Notes: generated by a model from the sequence alone, not told the origin. 64,000 nucleotides of DNA from Massilia rubra (GCF_011682065.1 NZ_VUYU01000021.1:55205-119204); one strand, 5' to 3'. Positions 53,554-63,892 are shown, counted from the stretch's first letter. Program-made: numbers and translations.

Positions 53554-56256
53554 TTGAACCTCTCACCAATTCCACTCGCGGTGCGCAGCACCTGTCCCTA
53601 CTGCGGCGTGGGCTGCGGCGTCACCGCCACGCCCTTGCCCGACGGCGCCATTGCCATCGCGGGCGACGCCAGCCATGCCGCCAATCGCGGCCGCCTGTGC
53701 GTGAAGGGAGCGGCGCTGGCCGAAACCCTCGGTCTCGAAGGCCGCCTGCTGCACCCGGCCGTGCGCGAGGACGGCGCGCTGCGCCAGGCCTCGTGGGATG
53801 AAGCCCTGGAGCGCGTCGCCGGCGGCCTGCGCGCCATTATTGACGAACATGGGCCGGATGCCGTGGCGCTGTATGTATCAGGCCAGTTGCTGACCGAAGA
53901 CTATTATGTCGCCAACAAGCTGATGAAAGGGTATATCGGCAGCGCCAACATCGACACCAACTCGCGCCTGTGCATGTCGTCGGCCGTGGCCGGCCACAAA
54001 CGCGCCTTCGGCGCCGACCTGGTGCCGGGCTGCTACGAAGACTTCGACCTGGCCGACATGGTGGTGCTGGTCGGCTCGAACACGGCGTGGTGCCACCCGA
54101 TCCTGTTCCAGCGCATCGCGCGCCTGAAGGATGCGCGCCCCGAAGTGCGCATCGTCGTCATCGACCCGCGCCGCACCGCCACCTGCGAACTGGCCGACCT
54201 GCACCTGCCGGTCAAACCGGGCACCGACGTGTGGCTGTTCAATGGTTTGCTGAGCTACCTGGCGAAAAGCGGCGTGCAGGACACGGCATTCATCGAAGCG
54301 CACACCAACGGCCTGGAACAGGCGCTGGACGCGGCGCAGGTCGATTGCGCCGATCCGCTGGCGGTGGCGCGCCACTGCCGCATCGATCCCGACGACCTGA
54401 TGGCTTTCTACGGCGGCTTTGCGGCGACCACGAAAGTGATCACGGCCTTCTCGCAAGGGGTGAACCAGTCCTCGGCGGGCACCGATAAAGTCAACAGCAT
54501 CATCAACTGCCACCTGCTCACGGGCCGCATCGGCCAGCCGGGCATGGGACCGTTTTCGATCACCGGCCAGCCGAACGCCATGGGCGGGCGCGAAGTGGGC
54601 GGCCTGGCCAACATGCTGGCCGCGCACATGGAGCTGGACAATCCGGAGCACCGCGACACGGTGCAAACCTTCTGGTCGTCGCCACGCATTGCGGAGAAGG
54701 GCGGTTTGAAGGCGGTCGACCTGTTCAAGGCGATCGAGGCAGGCGCGGTCAAGGCGGTGTGGGTGATCGCCACCAATCCGATGGTGAGCATGCCGGATGC
54801 GAACCAGGTCCAGCGCGCGCTGGAAAAGTGCGAGCTGGTGGTGGTCTCCGACATCATCGCCAACACCGACACGAATGCGTTTGCCGACGTGCTGCTGCCG
54901 GCGCTGGGCTGGGGCGAGAAGGATGGCACGGTCACCAATTCGGAGCGCCTGATTTCGCGCCAGCGCGCCTTTTTGCCGGCTCCCGGCGAAGCGCGCGCCG
55001 ACTGGCGCATGTTGGCCGACGTGGCGCGGCGCATGGGGTTTGACGGTTTTGACTTCGATAGTTCGCATGCGGTCTTCGACGAACACGCGCGTTTGAGCGA
55101 CTTCCGCAACGACGGTGCGCGCATGTTCAACCTGGCGGGCCTGTGCGGCCTGCCAGCGCCCGACTACGACAAGCTCGAACCGGTGCAGTGGCCGGTGCGG
55201 CGCGGCGCCGACGGCGCCCTGGAAGGCAGCGCGCGCCTGTTCGCCGACCGCCGTTTCGCCCACGCCGACGGCAAGGCGCGCTTCATCGCCACGGCGCCGC
55301 GCGCGCCGGTCAACGCGGTCGATCCCGAGTATCCGCTGGTGCTCAACACCGGGCGCGTGCGCGACCAGTGGCACACCATGAGCCGCACCGGCCGCGCGCC
55401 GCGCCTGGCCGACCATACGGCCGAAGCCTTCATCGACATGCATCCGCAAGACGCGCTGCTGTACGGCGTGCGCGAAGGGGAGCTGGCGCGCGTGTCGAGC
55501 CAGTGGGGTGCGATGGTGGCGCGCGTGCAGCATGGCGGCGGCATCGCGCGCGGATCGGTGTTCGTGCCGATTCACTGGAACGGCCAGACCGCGTCCGACG
55601 CGCGCGTGGGCACCGTGGTCAATCCGGCGGTCGATCCGGTGTCGGGCGAGCCGGAATTCAAGCATACGCCGGTGCAGGTGGAGCGCTTCGGCGTGGCGTG
55701 GCACGCTTTTGTATTGAGCCGCAGCGAGCTGGCGCTGGACCAGGTTGCGCACTGGACGCGGGTGCAGGGCCGTGGCTTTGCGCGCTACGAGATGGCCGGG
55801 CGCGGCCAGTTGCGCGAGCGGGCCGCCTGGGCGCGCGCGCTGCTCGGCGTGAGCATGGATGCCGACTGGCTCGATTACGAAGACGCCAGCGATGGCGTGT
55901 ATCGCGCCGTGCACGTGGTGGGCGAGCGCATCGAACAGTGCATCTTCCTCTCGCCACGGACCGACCTGCCGGCGCGCGCCTGGCTGGCCAGCCTGTTCGC
56001 CAGCGATTCGCTCACCCAGCTCGACCGCGCCGGGCTGCTGGCCGGGCAGGCGCTCGGCATGCGGCTTGATAACGGGCCGACCGTGTGTTCCTGCTTCGGC
56101 GTCGGGCGCAACACGATCTGCGAGGCGATCGTCGCGCGCGACCTCAAAACGGTGCCGGAAGTGACGGCGTGCCTGAAAGCGGGCGGCAATTGCGGCTCCT
56201 GCGTGCCGGAGATCAAAGTGCTGTTAATGCAGACGAGGGCGCGCGAAACCGCCTGA
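53554..56256 (+). CDS. nasA: NasA, assimilatory nitrate reductase catalytic subunit
   Basis: A 900-residue molybdopterin enzyme. The N-terminal [4Fe-4S] motif CPYCGVGCGV with GRLCVKG binds the cluster. The bis-MGD domains include SRLCMSSAVAGH and GPFSITGQPNAMGGREVGG. A C-terminal BFD-type [2Fe-2S] domain (VCSCFGVGRNTICEA, GNCGSC) is fused, as in several NasA proteins that take electrons from NasC. TTG start at 53554 with ACGGAG upstream. No Tat signal, so it is cytoplasmic. Confidence 0.95.
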   Translation: MNLSPIPLAVRSTCPYCGVGCGVTATPLPDGAIAIAGDASHAANRGRLCVKGAALAETLGLEGRLLHPAVREDGALRQASWDEALERVAGGLRAIIDEHGPDAVALYVSGQLLTEDYYVANKLMKGYIGSANIDTNSRLCMSSAVAGHKRAFGADLVPGCYEDFDLADMVVLVGSNTAWCHPILFQRIARLKDARPEVRIVVIDPRRTATCELADLHLPVKPGTDVWLFNGLLSYLAKSGVQDTAFIEAHTNGLEQALDAAQVDCADPLAVARHCRIDPDDLMAFYGGFAATTKVITAFSQGVNQSSAGTDKVNSIINCHLLTGRIGQPGMGPFSITGQPNAMGGREVGGLANMLAAHMELDNPEHRDTVQTFWSSPRIAEKGGLKAVDLFKAIEAGAVKAVWVIATNPMVSMPDANQVQRALEKCELVVVSDIIANTDTNAFADVLLPALGWGEKDGTVTNSERLISRQRAFLPAPGEARADWRMLADVARRMGFDGFDFDSSHAVFDEHARLSDFRNDGARMFNLAGLCGLPAPDYDKLEPVQWPVRRGADGALEGSARLFADRRFAHADGKARFIATAPRAPVNAVDPEYPLVLNTGRVRDQWHTMSRTGRAPRLADHTAEAFIDMHPQDALLYGVREGELARVSSQWGAMVARVQHGGGIARGSVFVPIHWNGQTASDARVGTVVNPAVDPVSGEPEFKHTPVQVERFGVAWHAFVLSRSELALDQVAHWTRVQGRGFARYEMAGRGQLRERAAWARALLGVSMDADWLDYEDASDGVYRAVHVVGERIEQCIFLSPRTDLPARAWLASLFASDSLTQLDRAGLLAGQALGMRLDNGPTVCSCFGVGRNTICEAIVARDLKTVPEVTACLKAGGNCGSCVPEIKVLLMQTRARETA

Positions 56257-56330
56257 AAATGTTGCCTGTGATTGTGATGTGAATGATATTATTGCCCGCA
56301 TTAAACGATCTTACCTGCGGGAACACGGCG

Positions 56331-57356
56331 ATGGCGATGGAACTGGAAGCGGCAGGCGCCTTGAGCGTGGCGGAGGCGGGCGCGCACGGGCATGGCGCAC
56401 ATGGACATGCGAGCACCTGCGCCAACTGCGGCGCTGCGCTGACAGGCCCGTTTTGCCATCTGTGCGGGCAGCACGCGCACGTGCACAAGTCCTTGCTGCA
56501 CCTGGGCGAAGAGGTGTTGCACGGCATTCTGCACTTCGACGCCAAGGGCTGGCGCACGATCCCCATGCTGGTCGCCAGGCCCGGCGAGCTGACGCGGCGC
56601 TACATCGACGGCCAGCGTACCCGCTTCGTGTCGCCGCTGGCCTTGTTTTTGTTCCTGGTGTTTTTCCTGTTTTTTGTGGCGTCGCTCAGCAGCGGACCGA
56701 CGCGCGTGAACATGTCCGACCCGGCATCGCGGGCCGAAGCGCGTGCCGAGTTCGTACAGGAAGTGGAGCAGGCAAAGGCGGCGCTGCGCGCTGCCGACGG
56801 CGCCGGGCAGGCCGATGCCAAAGCCGAGCTGGCCGGCGCCGAGATGGCGCTCGGGCTATTCGACAAATACGGCGCTGGCGGAAGCGAACGTCGCTGGTTT
56901 ATATCGAATAAATTCAGCATGAAAACCGCGTGGCCGGCGCTTGACGCCGCCGTCAAGCATGCGGCCGAGAATCCGGCGTTGACGATCTATAAGCTCAAAA
57001 GCAGTGGCGCCAAGTTTTCCTTCTTGCTGGTGCCGATCTCGCTGCCTTTCTTGTGGCTGCTGTTCTTCTGGCGGCGCGGCGTGACGATGTACGACCACGC
57101 GGTGTTTTCGCTGTACTCGCTGTCGTTCATGGCGCTCATGTTCGCGCTGGTGTTTGCGATCGGTGCGGCCGGCATGGGCATCGTGGCGGGCGCCGTGGTG
57201 CTGTTGGCGCCACCGGTCCACATGTTCCTGCAACTGCGCGGCGCTTATGCACTCAGCACTGGCGAGGCCTTGTGGCGCACCGTGGCGCTGTTGTGCATGG
57301 CGGGCGTGGTCTTCCTGCTCTACATGGCCTTGATTCTGCTGCTGAGCGTCGCATGA
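56331..57356 (+). CDS. DUF3667-type zinc-ribbon membrane protein
   Basis: A 341-residue protein. A His-rich start is followed by a zinc ribbon (CANCGAALTGPFCHLCGQ), a conserved stretch (LHFDAKGWRTIPMLVARPGE), and membrane helices at about 100-120 and in the last 130 residues (four more). The DUF3667 call rests on the ribbon plus this arrangement. I start at the ATG at 56331; an in-frame ATG two codons later is possible. It overlaps the next gene by 4 bases. Function unknown. Confidence 0.75.
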   Translation: MAMELEAAGALSVAEAGAHGHGAHGHASTCANCGAALTGPFCHLCGQHAHVHKSLLHLGEEVLHGILHFDAKGWRTIPMLVARPGELTRRYIDGQRTRFVSPLALFLFLVFFLFFVASLSSGPTRVNMSDPASRAEARAEFVQEVEQAKAALRAADGAGQADAKAELAGAEMALGLFDKYGAGGSERRWFISNKFSMKTAWPALDAAVKHAAENPALTIYKLKSSGAKFSFLLVPISLPFLWLLFFWRRGVTMYDHAVFSLYSLSFMALMFALVFAIGAAGMGIVAGAVVLLAPPVHMFLQLRGAYALSTGEALWRTVALLCMAGVVFLLYMALILLLSVA

Positions 57357-57592
57357 AGGATGCCGTCATGACATGGGCCGGCTGCCTGATGAGCATCGCC
57401 GGTGTGCTGATCGTGCTGCTGACGTTCGACCGCCCGGAATGGGCATGGCCAGTGGGCGGAGCGGCATTGGTGCTGCTTGGCTTGCTGTTGATCTACCTCT
57501 CCCGGCGCCGTCGGCGTGACGACGACGACCACTGCGGCCTGAGCATTGTCGACGATGTCGCCGATGTCTTCGATGCCATGGACGGGGATTAG
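57353..57592 (+). CDS. small two-helix membrane protein
   Basis: A 79-residue protein starting as ATGA over the upstream stop. Two membrane helices (residues 6-24 and 32-50) are followed by RRRRRDDDD and an acidic tail. Not recognised. Co-translated with the DUF3667 gene. Confidence 0.65.
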   Translation: MKDAVMTWAGCLMSIAGVLIVLLTFDRPEWAWPVGGAALVLLGLLLIYLSRRRRRDDDDHCGLSIVDDVADVFDAMDGD

Positions 57593-57639
57593 CTGCCGGG
57601 TGCCTCGGGCCCCGGTCGTGCAACTCCCCGCCCGCGTGC

Positions 57640-57984
57640 TTATACCTTTTTGACGAACTCCGACTTCAGGCTCATGGCGCCGAAACCATCGATCTTGCAA
57701 TCGATGTCGTGGTCGCTGTCGACCAGGCGGATGTTCTTGACCTTGGTGCCCATCTTGACCGTGCCGCCCGATCCCTTGAGCTTCAAATCCTTGATGACGC
57801 TGACAGTGTCGCCATCCTGCAACACATTCCCCGCAGCATCACGATAAACCTTTGGTCCCTCATCGGCCGCCGCCGCACCTTCCTGCGCGCTCCATTCGTG
57901 GGCGCACTCCGGGCAGACAAGATTGCTGCCGTCTTCATAAGTAAATTCTGAATTGCATTTAGGGCAGGGGGGAAGTGCGCTCAT
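57640..57984 (-). CDS. PhnA/YjdM-family zinc-ribbon protein
   Basis: A 114-residue protein with an N-terminal zinc ribbon ([18 protein letters not shown]) and the conserved YjdM core ([39 protein letters not shown]). Full length for the family. It was once named alkylphosphonate protein PhnA, but it is not a C-P lyase component and its role is unclear. Confidence 0.92.
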   Translation of the reverse strand: MSALPPCPKCNSEFTYEDGSNLVCPECAHEWSAQEGAAAADEGPKVYRDAAGNVLQDGDTVSVIKDLKLKGSGGTVKMGTKVKNIRLVDSDHDIDCKIDGFGAMSLKSEFVKKV

Positions 57985-58185
57985 AGGAATCGTCCTGAAG
58001 TTGCTTGAAAGACGATGAGTATACAGGGTGCCGCACCTGCGCGAACAGTTGCATGTTGAGTAGAAGCAATGCTTCTCGTAAACAGTGATGCAAACATGGC
58101 TCTTCTTAAGGCTTCAATTCGAATGAATACTCTGATAATTGCCTTAGAGCATTAAAACATTCCAAATAGAACGAGGAGCATCACC

Positions 58186-58968
58186 ATGGCACCGAACATC
58201 GCATTGAACAGCATCCGCCGTCCGGCACATGTGGTTGTCGACCGGGCCGGCGTCGGCGCGCCAGTGACGATCGAATTGCTGCCTTTTACCGTGCGCCCGG
58301 TGCGCACCGAAGCCGACCTGCGCAAGGCGGTGGCCGTGCGCCAGGCCGCTTACGCGCGCCACCTGCCGGAGTTCGCCCGCTCGCTGGAACAGCCCGAAGC
58401 GGCCGACTACGACGGCGACACGGTGATCCTGCTGGCCGAATCGAAGCAAGACGGCAGCGCGCTGGGCAGCGTGCGCATCCAGACCAATTTCCGCCAGGCG
58501 CTGCACGTGGAAGAATCGGTCGACCTGCCGCTGTGGCTGGCATCGCAGCGGCTGGCCGAAGTGACCCGGCTCGGCATCGTGGAAGGGCGCATCGGGCGCC
58601 AGGTGAAACTGGCGCTGATCAAGGCCTGTTTCGAGCATTGCGAGCACAACGGCGTGGACACGGCCGTGGTCAGCGGCCGCGCCCCGATCGACCGCCAGTA
58701 CGAGCAACTGCTGTTCACCGATGTGTTCGCCAGCCGCGACCCGGTGATCCTGCGCCATGTCGGCAACCTGCCGCACCGGATCATGTACTTCGACATCGCC
58801 AGCGGCCAGGAACGCTGGGAAGCGGCGCGCCATCCCTTGCTCGATTTCTTTTGCCATACACGCCATCCGGACATCGATCTTGGCCGCCATGTTCCTGCCG
58901 CCTGGAAACACGGCTTGCCGCGCAGTCAGCAAGCCGCCGGGGCTGTTGTTGTTGGGCTCGCTGCGTAA
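58186..58968 (+). CDS. N-acyl amino acid synthase FeeM-like acyltransferase
   Basis: A 260-residue GNAT-related protein. The core (FTVRPVRTEADLRKAVAVRQ, ALGSVRIQTNFRQ, SQRLAEVTRLGIVEG) resembles FeeM and autoinducer-synthase-like folds, which join fatty acyl chains to amino acids. An acyl-carrier gene is not adjacent. A Shine-Dalgarno GAGGAG precedes the ATG. It is followed by a GGDEF/EAL gene, so a link to signalling is possible but unproved. Confidence 0.65.
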   Translation: MAPNIALNSIRRPAHVVVDRAGVGAPVTIELLPFTVRPVRTEADLRKAVAVRQAAYARHLPEFARSLEQPEAADYDGDTVILLAESKQDGSALGSVRIQTNFRQALHVEESVDLPLWLASQRLAEVTRLGIVEGRIGRQVKLALIKACFEHCEHNGVDTAVVSGRAPIDRQYEQLLFTDVFASRDPVILRHVGNLPHRIMYFDIASGQERWEAARHPLLDFFCHTRHPDIDLGRHVPAAWKHGLPRSQQAAGAVVVGLAA

Positions 58969-59062
58969 TCAATCAAACTGTGACGGCGCGGGAGTAACGA
59001 TGTATGCTTTGACATGATTGCCGCCTAAGAGCAACGAATGGCGGCGCCAGTTGTGCAGCCGG

Positions 59063-62038
59063 ATGCCGCCCATGTCAATGCCGACTTCCTCGTCCCACGC
59101 GCCACGTAAACGCGTACAACACGCTCTCGAAGCGTTGTTGCGCTTGCTGTCTTTCTATCTGGTTCCGCTCGCCATTGCGCTGCTGTCGCTGCTGGCGCTG
59201 GCGTTCTGGACTAACCAGTACCGCAGCGTCGAGGGCGGGCCGCTGCCGCTGCGCGTCATGGCGCACGCCGACGCCACGCTCGCGCCAGGGCAGGCGCTGG
59301 CGCAAGTGACTGGTTTACCGGAAGTCATGGCCCGCGAAACGCGCATGTCGCCCGATCCGCTCTGGTTCAGCATGGTTGCCGACCCGCAAGCGGGAACGGT
59401 GATCGAATTTCCTTCACGCCACATGACCGAGATCGCTTGTTGGGATGGCGCGACCCTGCGTTCGCTGGGAAATTCCACCCGTTCCGCGTCGAGTGGCGCC
59501 GTGGCGCCGCTGCGGGCGGGGTTTGCGCTGACCTTGACGCCCGCGCCCGGCGCGCGCGCGCAGGCACGGGGACCGGAGCGCTTGCTGTGCCGCGCCGTGC
59601 TCATCGGTCCGGCGAGACTGTCCGCGACCCAATGGCAGCCGCAGGAACTGGCGCTGGCGGTACAGCAATTTCACCGCAAGTCGGGCCTGCTCGACGGCGG
59701 CATGATCGTGCTGACCTTGTTCGTACTGACGACCGCGCTGATCAACCGCCAGGCCCTGTACGTGCTGCTGGCCGGCTGGCTGATCCTGAACCTGCGCATG
59801 GGGGCGCTCTCGGCCGGCTGGGATATCCAGTGGCTGGGCCAGGTCGTGCCGGACCGCTGGCTGTTGCCGAGCCGCGCCCTGACCATCGCCCTGTACGCGA
59901 TCTCGACCCTGACCTTGTACCAGACCCTGTTCCGCGAGCGGCTGGCCAACACGCGCTACCGCACCCCGCTGCGCGTTGCCGAATGGTGCTGCCTGCCGCT
60001 GCTGGTGCTGTCGGTCATCTTGCCGTACCATCTTTTCCTGCCCATCATGTGGGGCTTTGTGGCGTATGGATTGCTGCTGATGACGCTCGGGCTGGTCAAC
60101 GTGATGTCGCAGTCGCACATGCGGGTGGCGTTCTGGTTCGCCGCCTCGTTCGCGGTGACCATGCTGTCGGGCCTGGCCGAAGTCATCGCCGCCGCGCTGG
60201 GCGTGCGCGACCTGACCGGCCTGGTCAACAGCGTCACGGCCGCGCTCGCGTCCAGCCTGCTGGCCGCGCTGGCGGTGGCCGAGCAGATGCGCCAGGAAAC
60301 CGAACAGCGCATCGCCGCCCAGGCCGAATTGCAGCATACCTACGAAGCCATGCCGATCGGCCTGTTCACGCTCGATCTGGAAGGGCAATTTCTCAGCGCT
60401 AACCCAACCATGCACCGGATGCTCGGCGCCGATGCGGCCGTGATCGCCGGAAAGAATTTTCAGCAATTCTTCGCCGATGGGGTCTGGGGCACCTTGTCCA
60501 CCCTGGTGCAGGAGCATCCCGACGCCGAGCTGCGCATCGAAGACCGCAGCGGCGCGCATTGCTTCCTGGTGCGTGCGACCCTGGCGCGCGGCAAGATCGA
60601 AGGCGTGCTGCAAGATACGACCGAGCAGCACAAGGCTACCGAGCAATTGCGCTTCATGGCCAATAACGATGCGCTGACCAAGGTCTACAATCGGCGCGGC
60701 ATCGAGCGCGTGTTCGAGCAAGCCTGTTTCAAGCCGATGACCCTGGCTTATCTCGACCTCGACCGCTTCAAGCTGATCAACGACCTGTTCGGCCACCTGG
60801 CCGGCGACGAAGTACTCAAGCAAGTGTGCGAGCGCATCGGCGCCGTGCTCAGCGGTGACCAGCGGATCGGCCGGGTGGGCGGCGATGAATTCGTGATCAT
60901 CATGCCGGAAACCTCGATTCGCGTGGCCGCGCTGATCTGCCGTTGCCTGGTCGGGCGCATCGGCAACACGCCCTACCGCGTGGGCGACAAAGCGTTTCAC
61001 GTGCGCGGCTCGATCGGCCTGATCGAAGTGCAGCCCGGCATGCAAATGAAAGATGCCGTCTCGACCGCCGACCGCGCCTGCCGCGAAGCCAAGAGCGGTC
61101 ACCGTGACGGCCTGGTCGTGTACGAGCGCGATTCCTCGGCCTTTATCGAACGCGAGGCCGAGCTGAACCTGGTCGAGCGCCTGTCGGCCAACGACGCCAC
61201 CGCGTGCATGGTGCTCGAAATGCAGCCGATCATGTCGCTCAAAATGCCCTACGATTCGATGAACTTCGAAGTCTTGCTGCGCATGCGCGAAGCGGACGGT
61301 ACCTTGCTGGCGGCCGGGCCGATCATCGCCGCCGCCGAGAAAAGCGGGCGCATGGGCGTGATCGACCGCTGGGTGCTGTCGACGACCTTGAGCTGGATCG
61401 AACGCAATGCCGACATGCTGGTCAATACCCAGTTCGTGTGCATGAACCTGTCGGGCGCCTCGCTCAACGACGAACGTTTCATCCAGGACACCATCGATAT
61501 CCTGCGCCGCCACCGCGACGCCGCCAGCCGCTTGTGCATGGAAATTACCGAAAGCGTCGCCTTGCACGACCTGAACAACACGCGGCGCTTCATCGACCAG
61601 GTGCGCAACTTCGGGGTCAAGGTGGCGCTCGACGATTTTGGCGCGGGCTATACGTCCTTCTCCTACCTCAAGGAATTACCGGCGGACATACTCAAGATCG
61701 ATGGCAACTTTATCGTCAATATGAATGCGCATCCTGCCGACGTCGCCATTGTCGAGGCGATCGTCAAGCTGGCGGTCAACCTGGGCATGAAGACGATTGC
61801 CGAATGGGCCGAGGATCGCGCCACGGTGCAGACCTTGGCCGATATTGGGGTGGACTACGTGCAAGGTTTTGTGATCGCATCGTCAATGGCGCCGGATATC
61901 TTGCTCACTGTCAGCTCGGCCGCCGGCTTTATCGTCGACGAAGAACTGAACCTGCTCGTCGGCACGCTGGGCACGCCCGGCAAGGCGCCTGTACCGGCGG
62001 TAGCGGTCGATGAAGCGCCGGTGACGGGCTTGCACTGA
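59063..62038 (+). CDS. 7TM-sensor GGDEF/EAL protein with PAS domain
   Basis: About 991 residues: a membrane helix near residues 30-52, a periplasmic region, a block of about seven membrane helices (7TMR-DISM-like, 205-400), a PAS domain (430-540), GGDEF with RVGGDEFV near 610, and an EAL domain. The EAL motif is degenerate at its start (EVLLR), but MEITES, DDFGAGYTSFSYL, KIDG and YVQG keep the metal and catalytic residues, so phosphodiesterase activity is plausible. I start at the ATG at 59063, since the frame before it opens with a TTG without a ribosome site. Confidence 0.88.
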   Translation: MPPMSMPTSSSHAPRKRVQHALEALLRLLSFYLVPLAIALLSLLALAFWTNQYRSVEGGPLPLRVMAHADATLAPGQALAQVTGLPEVMARETRMSPDPLWFSMVADPQAGTVIEFPSRHMTEIACWDGATLRSLGNSTRSASSGAVAPLRAGFALTLTPAPGARAQARGPERLLCRAVLIGPARLSATQWQPQELALAVQQFHRKSGLLDGGMIVLTLFVLTTALINRQALYVLLAGWLILNLRMGALSAGWDIQWLGQVVPDRWLLPSRALTIALYAISTLTLYQTLFRERLANTRYRTPLRVAEWCCLPLLVLSVILPYHLFLPIMWGFVAYGLLLMTLGLVNVMSQSHMRVAFWFAASFAVTMLSGLAEVIAAALGVRDLTGLVNSVTAALASSLLAALAVAEQMRQETEQRIAAQAELQHTYEAMPIGLFTLDLEGQFLSANPTMHRMLGADAAVIAGKNFQQFFADGVWGTLSTLVQEHPDAELRIEDRSGAHCFLVRATLARGKIEGVLQDTTEQHKATEQLRFMANNDALTKVYNRRGIERVFEQACFKPMTLAYLDLDRFKLINDLFGHLAGDEVLKQVCERIGAVLSGDQRIGRVGGDEFVIIMPETSIRVAALICRCLVGRIGNTPYRVGDKAFHVRGSIGLIEVQPGMQMKDAVSTADRACREAKSGHRDGLVVYERDSSAFIEREAELNLVERLSANDATACMVLEMQPIMSLKMPYDSMNFEVLLRMREADGTLLAAGPIIAAAEKSGRMGVIDRWVLSTTLSWIERNADMLVNTQFVCMNLSGASLNDERFIQDTIDILRRHRDAASRLCMEITESVALHDLNNTRRFIDQVRNFGVKVALDDFGAGYTSFSYLKELPADILKIDGNFIVNMNAHPADVAIVEAIVKLAVNLGMKTIAEWAEDRATVQTLADIGVDYVQGFVIASSMAPDILLTVSSAAGFIVDEELNLLVGTLGTPGKAPVPAVAVDEAPVTGLH

Positions 62039-62096
62039 ACTGCCTGGCCGCGCGCGGGTCGAAACCTGATCAACATCCTTAAGAAGGGGACGAGCG

Positions 62097-62465
62097 ATGA
62101 TCGAGCATGCGGTATTGGGAGTGTTTGACGACCTCGACAAGGCTGGGCAGGCGCGCGCCGCCTTGTTGGCCGACGGCTTCGACGCCGATGCGCTGGAACT
62201 GAAGGTGCATAACGACGAAGCGGGGCCGGTGGAAGGCAATTTTTACGTGGGCAATACGCCCAGCGAAAGCGCACAGCACGTCTACGACAGGAATTACGCC
62301 AATCCGGTCCAGCGCGCGCAATGCATGCTGGTGGTCGATGCCAACGACGCAGCCATGGCGGCGCGGGCGGGCGCCATCATGGCCGGTTTCGGCGCGCGCG
62401 ATCCGAATCAATTGTCCGCCACGGGAGGGGGCGGGGCGCCTTTGCCGGCCCGCCCTTCCAGATGA
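62097..62465 (+). CDS. small general-stress-type protein
   Basis: A 122-residue protein whose opening IEHAVLGVFDDLDKAGQARA and later QCMLVVDAND resemble the YflT-like/general stress ferredoxin-type folds found in stress proteins of this group. AAGGGG precedes the ATG. Function unknown. Confidence 0.55.
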   Translation: MIEHAVLGVFDDLDKAGQARAALLADGFDADALELKVHNDEAGPVEGNFYVGNTPSESAQHVYDRNYANPVQRAQCMLVVDANDAAMAARAGAIMAGFGARDPNQLSATGGGGAPLPARPSR

Positions 62466-62487
62466 CGGCAGGCGGCGGGCGCGGCCC

Positions 62488-63525
62488 TTACTGGCGGGGT
62501 GCCATCGGCTTTTCGCTCGACTGAGCGCCCGCGCGCGGCATTGGCGTGCCTTCCAGCAGGCTTTTCAGGCGCCCGAGGTCTTCTTCCAACGCGTGCTCCG
62601 GGTCGCCGCCGAACAGCGTGGCCACCGCTTGGCCCATGGCCCCCGCCGGCGGCCGGTACGACAAGCGGACCGTGGCCAGCGTACCCCCGCGCGACGGTTC
62701 AAGCCGCACCGATCCCGCTTGCTCCACTTGCGCGCCGGGCGCGCTGCGCCAGGCCAGGCGGCGCGGTGGCACCTGCTCGGTCAGCAACGCATCAAAGCTG
62801 AACTCGCTGCCGGCCGGGCCTTTGACCACCCAATGCGACCGCCGGTTGCCGAGCTCGCGCACCTCGACCACATTCGCCATGAAGCGCGGAAAGTTGTCGT
62901 AGCTCGCCCACAGCTCGTACACCTGCTCGGGCGCGGCGTCGATGCTGATGGTTTTTTCCAGCTCCACCATGCCGCTGCGCCCTTGCTGGCGCGACAGCCC
63001 GGGCAGGGCGCCCTTCGTCATGGAGCGCATCAGCAGCGCCGCGCCAGCCAGGCCCACGACCATGGCAAGCGGCATGCGCCTGGTCAGCATGCTGGCCAGG
63101 CCGAGCGTGCCGCCGCCCAGCATGGCGGCATTGCGCGGCGAGAATGGCCACAAGGACTGCGCGGAGAAGGGACGGCGACTGGCATCACTGGTGCCGGCGC
63201 TCTTCAGCGCCGTTGAGGCATCGCCCTGGCGGCGGCTGGTATCGGCGCCTCCCGCGCCATCGGCGTCGTCCAGCCCGGCATTGCCGGCGCCAGTGGTGCG
63301 GCCGCTGCGGCCGGGTCCATCGGCGCCGATCCGCTCGCTGACGCCATGCACGACTTTTTCGAGCATGTCGCCGCCTTGCCGGCCCAGGTCGCGCAGTTTC
63401 GCTCCGGACAGCGCGCGTCGCGGCGCGCCCCGGTCCGGGTCCATCATGTACATGGCGAGCGCGCCGAGCGCCGCGCCGCCCAGCCATTTACCGAGGTGAA
63501 GATCGTGTTCGGACGTTTGTTTCAT
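62488..63525 (-). CDS. SRPBCC (polyketide cyclase-type) domain protein
   Basis: A 345-residue protein. The N-terminal part has a Gly/Ala-rich membrane-like segment (LGGAALGALAMYMMDPDRG) and a polar linker. A second hydrophobic stretch (about 150-168) follows, then a START/SRPBCC domain (VELEKTISIDAAPEQVYELW, WVVKGPAGSEFSFDALL). This combination is common in stress-linked membrane proteins of proteobacteria. The 5' end is overlapped by the phosphoribosyltransferase frame. Confidence 0.8.
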   Translation of the reverse strand: MKQTSEHDLHLGKWLGGAALGALAMYMMDPDRGAPRRALSGAKLRDLGRQGGDMLEKVVHGVSERIGADGPGRSGRTTGAGNAGLDDADGAGGADTSRRQGDASTALKSAGTSDASRRPFSAQSLWPFSPRNAAMLGGGTLGLASMLTRRMPLAMVVGLAGAALLMRSMTKGALPGLSRQQGRSGMVELEKTISIDAAPEQVYELWASYDNFPRFMANVVEVRELGNRRSHWVVKGPAGSEFSFDALLTEQVPPRRLAWRSAPGAQVEQAGSVRLEPSRGGTLATVRLSYRPPAGAMGQAVATLFGGDPEHALEEDLGRLKSLLEGTPMPRAGAQSSEKPMAPRQ

Positions 63526-63890
63526 GGTTCTCTCCGTTCGCTTGTGTTGGTGGATGAACGCTGCCCTCGCGCGCCTGGTCGCGCCAGGCGAGGGCCAGCA
63601 GGTCTTGTACTTCCGCGTCGCCGGTCTGGTCGAATTGGCGGTACCACTGGCCGACCGCGCGGAAGTCGGGCGGCTGGCTCAGGCACACCAGTTCGTCGAC
63701 TTGCGCGGCGAGCGCGGCGCAACTGTCCGGAGCGCCCACCGGCACGGCGACCACGATGCGCCGCGCCCCGCGCAAACGCGCCGCCCTGATCGCCACGCGC
63801 ATGGTGGCGCCGGTGGCCAGTCCGTCGTCGACCAACATGACGGTCCGGCCCGTCAGATCGGGTTCGGCGCGCGCGCCACGGTACTGGCGC
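63488..63890 (-). CDS. phosphoribosyltransferase, 5' part lost at contig end
   Basis: The visible C-terminal portion contains the PRPP-binding motif VMLVDDGLATGATM and following helices (RGARRIVVAVPVGAPD), as in PRTase-like proteins often fused to or beside stress hydrolases. It ends with a charged tail overlapping the SRPBCC start by 38 bases. The 5' part lies in unreliable sequence beyond about 63890. Confidence 0.75.
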
Positions 63891-63892
63891 GG

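Noticed and set aside
53878..55914. 678-codon minus-strand frame
   Set aside because: Antisense to nasA; no motif or start signal.
59414..61567. 717-codon minus-strand frame
   Set aside because: Antisense to the GGDEF/EAL gene.
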